DNA of 64,000 nucleotides, taken from contig NC_019682.1 in NCBI RefSeq assembly GCF_000316575.1, forward strand, positions 186,001-250,000, written 5' to 3'. The notes under the pieces are model-generated. The model was not told where the DNA came from. It searched no databases and was given only the letters and a program-made list of their open reading frames with translations. The position numbers were made by a program, and so were the translations under genes. Shown here piece by piece: positions 1 to 6,385 of this stretch (the stretch's first letter is position 1; each line of letters starts with the position of its first letter). The DNA is from Calothrix sp. PCC 7507. Lineage in GTDB: Bacteria; Cyanobacteriota; Cyanobacteriia; Cyanobacteriales; Nostocaceae.

Positions 1-1
1 C

Positions 2-139
2 TTGAGAAATAAGAAAGACGCTCAACTGGAAATTCAAAAGTTATGTGAATTGATGTGGCCTCATTTTGGAGAGTGGGCACCAGCGATCGCCCAATGGTAT
101 GAGAAGCAGCGTTTAGGTAGAGCGAGATTGGCCCCTTAA
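2..139 (+). CDS. C-terminal end of an unidentified protein (cut by window edge)
   Basis: The reading frame is open from the first base of the window to a TAA at 137-139 and gives 45 residues rich in Trp, Arg and Lys, ending in RLGRARLAP. A HIP1 octamer lies in frame, as in neighbouring genes, which supports real coding. No start codon is visible, so the gene begins to the left. The piece is too short for me to assign a family. Confidence 0.45.
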   Translation: MRNKKDAQLEIQKLCELMWPHFGEWAPAIAQWYEKQRLGRARLAP

Positions 140-233
140 TTGATCAGCAGGAGAAAAAAAGATTTTTGGGTATGATTGAGAGCGATCGCTCTTGGTAAAA
201 TTGAGATACGAATCAAGTATCAGAAACAGGTGA

Positions 234-290
234 ATGGCTAAAGACCGCTTTCATGATGCAGTTAGAGTAGCTCAATTAGTATGGCTGTAG
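234..290 (+). pseudogene. xisH: xisH stub (first 13 or so codons only)
   Basis: The ATG at 234 opens a peptide starting MAKDRFHDAVRVA, which resembles the conserved N-terminus of XisH (fdxN-element excision controlling factor). After about 13 codons the similarity ends and the frame stops at a TAG (288-290) that overlaps the xisI start. XisH is normally about 140 residues and lies directly upstream of xisI, so most of the gene has been deleted. The leftover 5' end now acts at most as a leader for xisI. Confidence 0.6.
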
Positions 291-613
291 ACCAGTATCG
301 TCAAATTATCCAACAATTAATTCTAGAACGGGCAAATAGAGGTTTATCCCAAGAGGGAATGGAAACACAAGCCGTTCTAGATACAGAGCATGACCACTAT
401 CTCTTGCTACATACCGGGTGGCGCGGGAATCGTCGGACACATGGATGCAGCCTGCATCTCGATATCAAAGACGGTAAAATCTGGATTCAACATGATGGCA
501 CAGAAGTCGGGATGGCGACACAACTCCTTGAACTGGGTGTACCAAAAGAAAATATTGTTTTGGCGTTTCACTCTCCTTATATGCGCCAATTTACAGAGTT
601 TGCGATCAATTGA
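281..613 (+). CDS. xisI: XisI-like fdxN element excision controlling factor
   Basis: This 110-residue protein matches the XisI family along its full length: an N-terminal DQYRQIIQQLI helix, then the GWRGNRRTHGC and KIWIQHDGTE blocks and the C-terminal VLAFHSPYMRQFTEFA. XisI was named as a factor needed with XisH for excision of the Anabaena fdxN element during heterocyst formation. Homologues are now found as small xisH-xisI pairs in many cyanobacteria that lack that element, so the biochemical role here is unknown. The XisH partner is reduced to a stub whose stop overlaps this start, so the gene may be an orphan. No recombinase or excisable element is visible nearby. Confidence 0.85.
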   Translation: MAVDQYRQIIQQLILERANRGLSQEGMETQAVLDTEHDHYLLLHTGWRGNRRTHGCSLHLDIKDGKIWIQHDGTEVGMATQLLELGVPKENIVLAFHSPYMRQFTEFAIN

Positions 614-689
614 GTTGTGCGATTGAGCGATCGCCCTCAATTTTGGAGAGGTAAACTGGCGTTGGCGATCGCTGTTGTGATCATTAAGC

Positions 690-3215
690 TCAAAACTGCC
701 AAGAAACTGTTCCTTGTACTGTAAAAGGCTGTCCGTAGTACACACGATTACCTAGCGAACTTTCAAAATAATCTACGTCAAATAGATTTTTGAAATTGAG
801 GGCGACTCTGAATTGATCGCGTTTATAGAAAATAGATGCATCAGTCCGAAAATAGCTAGGCACAGTATAGGTATTGTTAAAATCAACGCGATCGCCCACA
901 AAAAACAAGCCAATTCCCGCCCCTAAGCCTTGCAAATCGCCTTTTTGAATTTCGTAGCTTGTCCACAAGTTAAAAGAGTGATTTGCGCTATTCGACAATC
1001 GGCTTCCAGGGGTCAATGTATTATCTTTAGTAACACGGGCATCAATATAAGCATAGCCCGCAAAAATATTCCATCCCGGTAAAACTTCACCCGCCAGATT
1101 CAGTTCAACCCCTCGGCTATTCTGCTCACCAACTTGGATGGAAAAGTTCGGTCTATTGGGGTCTTCTGTCGTCACATTAGTACGGGTCAAATCAAACAAG
1201 GACAGGGTTGCGGAAAGGCGATCGTTCAAATCTGCCTTTACCCCAACCTCATACTGATTACCACGTTCTGGCTTGAAGGAAGAGTCAACACCAAAAAAGT
1301 AGGAGCCACCTGGTGGAGTAAATGAACTTGTGTAACTGGTATAGAGAGAGATCGCAGGGATGGGTTGATAGACAATCCCAATGCGAGGACTGAATGCACT
1401 ATCAGTCCCACTGCTCTCTGTGTTACTGATTAAATCTTCATATTTTCGATCAATAAAGTCAAACCGCCCACCCAATAAAAACTTCAAGTTATCTGTCAGT
1501 GCTACTTGGTCTTGCAGATAAATTCCTAATGAGTTTGTCTGCTGTCGAACCGCAAAAGAAGAAGGGACTTTTGTTCCTCGCGGTTGACCATATACAGGAT
1601 TGAAGATATCAATTGATTCTGCCTCGAATTCATTAATTGCTGGATTGAAGTTGTCAAAGCGATTTAAATCAAATCCAAATAGTAGCTGATGCTGAATTGA
1701 ACCTGTGGAGAACTTCCCGATCAGATTGGTCGTCATCGCATAATTTCTATTTTCAGAAGATCCTTCTGAAGCTGATCGCCTCCAAGTGCGATTATCTGGT
1801 TCTAAACCATTAGAATCGGTGCGGCGTTGAAAAAGATCACGAAATGCAAACGTAAACGCATTGTTTATCGACCAGTTTTCGTCAAATTTGTGGTCTAGTC
1901 GGTATCCCAGCCTGAAAATTGTCTGCTCAAAAGTATCAGAAGGTTCAGTCAGGTTGAGGGTGCGGGATACTTTCCCGTTTGGGTTAGGTAATACACTACC
2001 AATCACAGGTATGCCAGATGCGATCGTATCCCTTGTCCTGATGTATTCTGCTTCTAAGGTCAGGTTAGTTTTCTCTCCAAGCGCTATACTGACCACGGGC
2101 GATATATTTAAGCTTTCACCATTAAAGAAATCGACAAAACTACCTGAATTTCTGTAGGCTAAATTGAGACGATATAAGGCTGTCTTCGAGTCATTTAGCG
2201 GCCCCGACAAATCAACTGCACCTCGATAAAAACTATAGCTGCCAATAGTTGCGTCAACAGCATAAAAAGGGTCGCGCAAAGGGCGTTTAGATACGAGGTT
2301 GATGCTTCCCCCTGGATTACCCAAACCAAATAATACTGATGCGGGGCCTTTGAGAACTTCGACTCGCTCGATACTGGAAAGTTCACTCACTTGTCCAGCC
2401 AATGTGTCAATCAGTCCATCCCTGAGAAGATTCGTTTCTGTTACATCGAATCCGCGAATGCTATAAAAGGACAATGGTCCAAAGTTAAAAGTCTGATTGA
2501 CACCAGCAACGTTTCTGAGTGCATCTTCTATGCGAGTAACTTGTTGGTCGCGTAATACTTGTTGTGGTACTACCTGAATCGATTGAGGAATGTCACGCAA
2601 AGGTGTATCAGTTTTTGTCCCAGTCGTAGTATTTGGTACGCGATACCCATCTTGTTCCCCCGTCACCACCAACTCAATTGGGGTATCCTGCTGTGCTGTT
2701 GGTGTCTCACTAGCTGGCTTTTCTGGTTGTGGCTGCGTCGCCGTTGCAGTAGATGTGACACCAAAAATTAAACCTTCATCACCATCAAATAACTCGACTA
2801 CTGGTAAACTCTTCTCACCTACAACTGTGACTCGAACTGTTTTAGCATCAAAGTTAGTTACAGTTATCTCAGTAATTCCCGCAAGTGGTTTCTCTGAAAG
2901 GAAGGTGAAACTGTCACCTTTGGGCAAACGCAACTGAGCGTTGGGAATATCAGCAATAAAATTATTACCAGTACTGCTGTTAGTGATTTGTAATTGTTCC
3001 CCTTTGCTAGTTTGGAGAATTATCTCCACACCCTTTTCTGTGGGATTTGCCTTCACTCCCGTGATTGGAATAATTCCTTCTAATACGGGTGTTGGTGACT
3101 GTACCAAAATTTGGACACTGCGATCAGCATCAGCAGTCTCTCCCCATGCTGCTTGTATTCCCAGACTAAAAAATATAGTTGTCAGAAATAGCGAACGCTG
3201 CCACAAATTTAACAC
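690..3215 (-). CDS. TonB-dependent siderophore receptor with N-terminal AMIN domain
   Basis: The 841-residue protein is an outer-membrane ferric-siderophore receptor of the FhuA/IutA type. A signal peptide (about 1-25) is followed by an AMIN domain (about 48-152), a low-complexity Pro/Glu/Thr linker, a short VVTGEQ motif, the TonB plug domain (about 200-310) and a 22-strand barrel ending in the typical aromatic C-terminus (VSWQF). Its AMIN segment is nearly identical, also at DNA level, to that of the receptor at 6386-9040. This points to duplication or gene conversion, while the barrels differ and probably bind different siderophores. A good Fur box lies 16 bases upstream of the start. Energy would come from TonB-ExbB-ExbD encoded elsewhere. 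Confidence 0.93.
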   Translation of the reverse strand: MLNLWQRSLFLTTIFFSLGIQAAWGETADADRSVQILVQSPTPVLEGIIPITGVKANPTEKGVEIILQTSKGEQLQITNSSTGNNFIADIPNAQLRLPKGDSFTFLSEKPLAGITEITVTNFDAKTVRVTVVGEKSLPVVELFDGDEGLIFGVTSTATATQPQPEKPASETPTAQQDTPIELVVTGEQDGYRVPNTTTGTKTDTPLRDIPQSIQVVPQQVLRDQQVTRIEDALRNVAGVNQTFNFGPLSFYSIRGFDVTETNLLRDGLIDTLAGQVSELSSIERVEVLKGPASVLFGLGNPGGSINLVSKRPLRDPFYAVDATIGSYSFYRGAVDLSGPLNDSKTALYRLNLAYRNSGSFVDFFNGESLNISPVVSIALGEKTNLTLEAEYIRTRDTIASGIPVIGSVLPNPNGKVSRTLNLTEPSDTFEQTIFRLGYRLDHKFDENWSINNAFTFAFRDLFQRRTDSNGLEPDNRTWRRSASEGSSENRNYAMTTNLIGKFSTGSIQHQLLFGFDLNRFDNFNPAINEFEAESIDIFNPVYGQPRGTKVPSSFAVRQQTNSLGIYLQDQVALTDNLKFLLGGRFDFIDRKYEDLISNTESSGTDSAFSPRIGIVYQPIPAISLYTSYTSSFTPPGGSYFFGVDSSFKPERGNQYEVGVKADLNDRLSATLSLFDLTRTNVTTEDPNRPNFSIQVGEQNSRGVELNLAGEVLPGWNIFAGYAYIDARVTKDNTLTPGSRLSNSANHSFNLWTSYEIQKGDLQGLGAGIGLFFVGDRVDFNNTYTVPSYFRTDASIFYKRDQFRVALNFKNLFDVDYFESSLGNRVYYGQPFTVQGTVSWQF

Positions 3216-3230
3216 TGCTCACACCAAAGT

Positions 3231-3245
3231 TGATAAGAATTCTCA
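3231..3245 (-). promoter_or_regulatory. putative Fur box upstream of siderophore receptor
   Basis: On the minus strand the 15-mer TGAGAATTCTTATCA fits the 7-1-7 Fur inverted repeat (TGATAAT-N-ATTATCA) with few mismatches. It lies directly upstream of the receptor start at 3215, where repression by Fur-Fe would be expected. Binding is inferred from sequence only. Confidence 0.55.
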
Positions 3246-3281
3246 AAAAGATTACTCAAATCTCTAGTCTGATGGGAAGGC

Positions 3282-3330
3282 TTTTTTATCGCTAGACGGA
3301 TTTTTTTTTATCGCTAGACGGATTTTTTTT
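3282..3330. repeat. two-copy T-rich direct repeat
   Basis: Two copies of TTTTTTATCGCTAGACGGA lie about 21 bases apart and each is followed by a run of T. They sit exactly at the broken end of the AraC relic at 3323-3480, so they may mark the rearrangement junction. No hairpin strong enough for a terminator is obvious. Confidence 0.6.
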
Positions 3331-3480
3331 GCTGCATTTGATATCGCTTGGGACAAAAACCGAGTTTTTGTTCCTAGAGGCGGTAGTCAAATAACAGTGA
3401 CTGACAAATTCCACAATGTTAGCAATTTATGACACTTTCATCTCTGCAGTTTCTAGGAGTTAACGCGCTTGTTCTCAGCG
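3323..3480 (-). pseudogene. relic of an AraC-family regulator (3' end)
   Basis: This stretch aligns base for base, with scattered changes and small indels, with the 3' end of the intact AraC gene at 10297-11295, including the last codons (GFCPK..YQ.QQKK). Stops and frameshifts prevent translation. It covers only the last 50 or so codons of the helix-turn-helix domain. The relic sits between the receptor at 690 and the PepSY operon. It suggests that this receptor once had its own adjacent AraC activator, as the receptor at 6386 does. Confidence 0.75.
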
Positions 3481-3482
3481 AT

Positions 3483-4055
3483 TCAGTTGAGTTGGCCTTC
3501 TCCCGTTATTCCACTTGAGGCAGTTTCTTGATTTTTCTTGGCTAAAAACGGATAAATAAACAAATAAACACCACTTACTGCCAGTGTTGCCATGAAGAAT
3601 AAAAAGGACATTTCAATCAAATTGTGAATCCAGGGAGCAAACCATCCTAGCAACCCACGATGCTCTAAAAAATCAACACTATTGAAGCCATACTTCAGCA
3701 ACTTGCCGCTATAAGCATCGATATACCACTCAAATAATTTTTTTTGATTTTCAAATCGATACATTCCTAGAGATGGGACATAGGCAATTTCATCAATATC
3801 TTTTAGGGTATTCACTCCTTTTGGATGTAAAGAGATAAAAGCCTGTGAAGCCTGTTCTAGAGAAAGCAATGGTGTGGTAGGTTCTGAAGTAATTTGCGTA
3901 GGTGGTTTGCCATCAACGATAGGTAAACCAGAACTAAAAGCAGGTGGAAGAGCGATTATTTCAATTAAGTAAATGCCAATAACTACGGCAAAATAAAGCC
4001 CAACCCATCGATGAATAGTTCGTGACCATCTTGATATAAACTGTTTGAATTTCAT
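3483..4055 (-). CDS. PepSY-type membrane protein (iron-uptake associated)
   Basis: The 190-residue protein begins with a basic segment (RWSRTIHRWVGLYFAVVIG) typical of PepSY-associated membrane proteins. It has one transmembrane helix at about 15-38, a periplasmic PepSY-like region (about 60-125, including the F.WYIDAYSGKLL motif) and a second membrane helix at about 145-170. Such proteins often accompany TonB-dependent receptors and are thought to help ferric-siderophore reduction or transport, but this one is short and its activity is unproven. It is the last gene of a minus-strand group, starting 9 bases after the methyltransferase stop, and lies just upstream of the AraC relic and the receptor. 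Confidence 0.7.
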   Translation of the reverse strand: MKFKQFISRWSRTIHRWVGLYFAVVIGIYLIEIIALPPAFSSGLPIVDGKPPTQITSEPTTPLLSLEQASQAFISLHPKGVNTLKDIDEIAYVPSLGMYRFENQKKLFEWYIDAYSGKLLKYGFNSVDFLEHRGLLGWFAPWIHNLIEMSFLFFMATLAVSGVYLFIYPFLAKKNQETASSGITGEGQLN

Positions 4056-4064
4056 GATATTTAC

Positions 4065-4769
4065 TTAGGTATAAATATTGTTAACTTTGACTGAAAGTTC
4101 TGTTCCACCTTTCAAATTAATTGTAGAGGAGCAATATCCGTTATCAGGATTTTGTAAAAAATCAACATAGGGTTTTAGTTTTCCCTTAAAGGTGTTGACA
4201 TTATCAGAAACTATAATTCCACCGATGCGGATTAGTGGATTGAGTATTGTGATGATATCGAGAGCTAGGTTTGCCCAACCATCGATTAAAACCATATCAA
4301 TGGGTTGATTGAGATTCTTGAGCGTTTCTAAGGCATTTCCTTCACGGATTTCCACATAGGTTTCTAGTCCGGCTTCAGCAATATTTTTTCTAGCCTGCAC
4401 TACTTTCTCAGGTACAATTTCAGTGCCGATGACGATGCCACCACCGTTATCTCTGACTGCTGCTGCTAGATAAATGGTGGAAATACCAAATGAAGTGCCA
4501 TATTCGACAATTGTTTTGGCATTGAGCGATCGCGCCAGCAAATACATAAATTCTCCCTGATCTGGTTCAATGGGAATATATTTGTCACGATAGAAATCTG
4601 TTTTGGTTTGATCCCACTGAATACCCTTTCCCAAGAACAATCTGGGTAGTTGCGGTAGATAATGAAGAATCAAGGAGCCAACTTGCTTATTTGCTTCTTT
4701 GTGTAGTCGATTTAAAACAGTTTCGATTTGGCGATCGCTAATGGGACTATGCTTAGGTGATTGATGCAT
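4065..4769 (-). CDS. class I SAM-dependent O-methyltransferase-like protein
   Basis: The Rossmann methyltransferase core is clear. Motif I reads VEYGTSFGISTIYLA, an acidic residue follows in GTEIVPEKV, and the later strand MVLIDGWANL and the GGIIVSDNV segment resemble caffeoyl-CoA/catechol O-methyltransferase-like enzymes. I chose the ATG at 4769 (234 residues) over one five codons upstream because it forms a TGATG overlap with the preceding stop and has a GGAGAGGG ribosome site at the right distance. The gene is thus translationally coupled to the secreted-protein gene before it. The substrate is unknown; modification of a siderophore or catechol is a guess from context. Confidence 0.8.
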   Translation of the reverse strand: MHQSPKHSPISDRQIETVLNRLHKEANKQVGSLILHYLPQLPRLFLGKGIQWDQTKTDFYRDKYIPIEPDQGEFMYLLARSLNAKTIVEYGTSFGISTIYLAAAVRDNGGGIVIGTEIVPEKVVQARKNIAEAGLETYVEIREGNALETLKNLNQPIDMVLIDGWANLALDIITILNPLIRIGGIIVSDNVNTFKGKLKPYVDFLQNPDNGYCSSTINLKGGTELSVKVNNIYT

Positions 4770-5329
4770 CAGCCCTCTCCACAACGATTTTTACCATTGT
4801 TACAGTAAGTTGCAAACCAAGGTGAGAATGTCTTTTTATCTTCGGGAGTGTTACTCATATTCAGAATCGTGGTGAAATCTGATTTTTGATCGCCATAACG
4901 AAAGTGCATGTGGGCAGGATCGCCATGAGGTACGACAACGGTGATATGTTTAAAGCGATCGCATCCAGGATCGGCTTTCTCTTCTTTGGCTAGTTCAAAT
5001 TGATCCCAGATTGCAGATTTGAAGAGAGCATAAAATTTAGGATCTTTGGCCGCACCCATGTAAATATAAGTGCAGTTTTTGGCGATCGCCTGCTTCCCTT
5101 CATCATCTGCATAGAAGCTAAACTTCTCCATTTTGCTGATTTCTAAACGTTTGGGATTGCGTGGATCGTTCACAGAGGCTTTGTGATCTTGATTAATCAA
5201 AAAAGTGCCATCAAGTCCTAAAAAAGGAACTTTGTAGGCATTTGGAGAGACAATCTGTGGCTCTGCTTGAACAGCAAGGGGAGCGATCAAACAGCTAAAA
5301 ATGCCGATAATGATGGAAAGGTTTTTCAT
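4769..5329 (-). CDS. secreted protein of unknown function
   Basis: The 186-residue product starts with a signal peptide (about 1-22, cleaved after VQA). The mature part has four cysteines (in KNCTYIYMG, DPGCDRFKH, FATYCNNG and KNRCGEG), probably forming two disulfides, and a histidine-rich VVVPHGDPAHMHFRYGD segment that might bind a metal. I do not recognise the family. It is the first gene of a three-gene operon (secreted protein, methyltransferase, PepSY protein), with its stop overlapping the next start. The location between two siderophore receptors suggests, but does not show, a role in metal handling. Confidence 0.75.
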   Translation of the reverse strand: MKNLSIIIGIFSCLIAPLAVQAEPQIVSPNAYKVPFLGLDGTFLINQDHKASVNDPRNPKRLEISKMEKFSFYADDEGKQAIAKNCTYIYMGAAKDPKFYALFKSAIWDQFELAKEEKADPGCDRFKHITVVVPHGDPAHMHFRYGDQKSDFTTILNMSNTPEDKKTFSPWFATYCNNGKNRCGEG

Positions 5330-5384
5330 CGAACGATTGAGACTCCTGTTGTGTTGTTAGTTGTTTTTGGGTTTCTACAGCAAA

Positions 5385-5425
5385 GGTGCGATCGCGTTCG
5401 CATAGCGTCTCGTAGAGAAGCTCTA
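5385..5425. repeat. dispersed palindromic repeat (GCATAGCGTCTCG type)
   Basis: A short HIP1-linked sequence with GCGTCTCGTAGAGAAGC can fold into a small stem. Close relatives lie near 10190-10225, 18669-18731, 35200-35250 and 41890-41980. It is one of the usual Nostocales intergenic repeats and has no evident coding role. Confidence 0.6.
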
Positions 5426-5475
5426 CGCCCTGGAATCGCCTAAGATTAAGGTGTAATGTAATCTGAGCCAAAACT

Positions 5476-5703
5476 ATGCAAGTCTCTATAGCCGAAGCTG
5501 CTGCTAACCTGAGTGATTTAGTTGAAGCTGCTATCAATGGTGAAGAAGTAATTTTGCTTAATGGCGATCGCCCTGCCATTAAACTTATGCCCATTGACGT
5601 GCCAAAACGTCGTCCAGCTAAGGCTGGTAGTGCTAAAGGATTAATCTGGATGTCAGATGATTTTGATGAACCACTAGAAGAATTTAGAGAGTATATGGAA
5701 TGA
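5476..5703 (+). CDS. Phd/YefM-type antitoxin
   Basis: The 75-residue protein has the Phd/YefM fold signature: MQVSIAEAAANLSDLVEAAINGEEVILLNGDRP for DNA binding and dimerisation, followed by an acidic, flexible C-terminal tail (DDFDEPLEEF) that would wrap a PIN-domain toxin. In cyanobacteria this family is commonly paired with a VapC toxin beginning in a 4-base overlap. The expected overlapping toxin ATG is present at 5700, but the toxin is truncated after about 20 codons. The antitoxin is therefore probably an orphan, although it could still repress its own promoter. Confidence 0.88.
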   Translation: MQVSIAEAAANLSDLVEAAINGEEVILLNGDRPAIKLMPIDVPKRRPAKAGSAKGLIWMSDDFDEPLEEFREYME

Positions 5704-5864
5704 GATTTTTACTTGATACCCATGCGTTTATTTGGTATGTTCAGAATATTGAGAACTTGAGTTTAATATGGATAAAGTTATGTGAGGAAAACACCAGTAG
5801 ATTTATACCGTATGGGAAATGCTATTTCTGCCAGATTGGAAAATATCCGAACCAAAGATATTGA
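5700..5864 (+). pseudogene. truncated PIN-domain (VapC) toxin
   Basis: The ATG overlaps the antitoxin stop (ATGA) and encodes MRFLLDTHAFIWYVQNIENL, the standard N-terminus of a VapC-type PIN nuclease with its first catalytic Asp. After this the family similarity stops. The frame runs on into the next gene and ends in a TGA at 5862-5864, giving only 54 residues instead of about 130 and lacking the remaining acidic active-site residues. A Tse2-like gene begins right at the break, so the toxin seems to have been cut when that gene arrived or by a deletion. Confidence 0.8.
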
Positions 5865-6108
5865 CATATATGAGGATAGTGGTGGAGATTGGGTGTCAGC
5901 AAATTCAGGAGGCATTTCAACCTTTTCTATACGTGGGAGTGGCAAAAACTGGTGGAAACTGGATCAAGGTTGTGAGATTCCCAATGAGCTTCGAGTTATA
6001 AATGATTATGGCAATCATTGGCTATGGGAGCCAAACTATTCCATGCCGCTAGTTGATTATCAGAGGGCATTAAAGTCAGTTGGTGAGCAATTTTATAAAG
6101 TAAGTTGA
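5782..6108 (+). CDS. Tse2-like toxin domain protein (putative ADP-ribosyltransferase-type toxin)
   Basis: The 108-residue protein resembles the Tse2 toxin family: DLYRMGN and ARLENIRTKDID near the N-terminus, a GGISTFS motif, WWKLDQGCEIPNELRVIND, and a C-terminal HWLWEPNYSMPLVDYQ block. Tse2 of Pseudomonas is a cytotoxic type VI effector related to ADP-ribosyltransferases. Short stand-alone homologues in other bacteria look like toxin-antitoxin toxins. The GTG at 5782 is the first in-frame start; an ATG at 5812 is an alternative. A small gene follows almost at once and is the obvious antitoxin candidate. The family assignment is from memory of motifs and should be checked. Confidence 0.6.
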   Translation: MRKTPVDLYRMGNAISARLENIRTKDIDIYEDSGGDWVSANSGGISTFSIRGSGKNWWKLDQGCEIPNELRVINDYGNHWLWEPNYSMPLVDYQRALKSVGEQFYKVS

Positions 6109-6119
6109 GGGAAATCATC

Positions 6120-6326
6120 ATGAATTTATCTCCAAAGGCGATGCGGTTTATGGTGGAAGCTTTAGAGTTTCGGATTGCAGCGTATCAGAACCAATTGGAT
6201 ACTGAAACGGGGGAAGGAATCTCTGATGATGAGATATCAGATTTGACGAACGATCTGCTGTTTTTAGAGTCTTTGTTGCAGGAATTGCAAAAAGCATTGG
6301 ATGTACCTGTAGCTAAGGTTTTTTGA
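6120..6326 (+). CDS. small acidic helical protein, candidate antitoxin of the Tse2-like toxin
   Basis: The 68-residue product (MNLSPKAMRFMVEALEFRIAA onward) is predicted all-helical and acidic, with regularly spaced Leu and Phe. I chose the ATG at 6120 because a GAGGG site lies 8 bases upstream; an in-frame TTG at 6105 would overlap the toxin stop. The gene begins 12 bases after the toxin gene and shares its strand. The size and helical character resemble Tsi2-type immunity proteins in a general way, but I see no sequence family and the antitoxin role rests on position. Confidence 0.6.
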   Translation: MNLSPKAMRFMVEALEFRIAAYQNQLDTETGEGISDDEISDLTNDLLFLESLLQELQKALDVPVAKVF

Positions 6327-6385
6327 TCGCGCTTGTCATAGTGCATTTTCTCTCTACTCAGTTCAAGTAATTTGCAATTGATCAA

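Noticed and set aside
281-613. Active fdxN-type excision element
   Set aside because: xisI alone is common in cyanobacteria; no site-specific recombinase or attachment repeats were seen.
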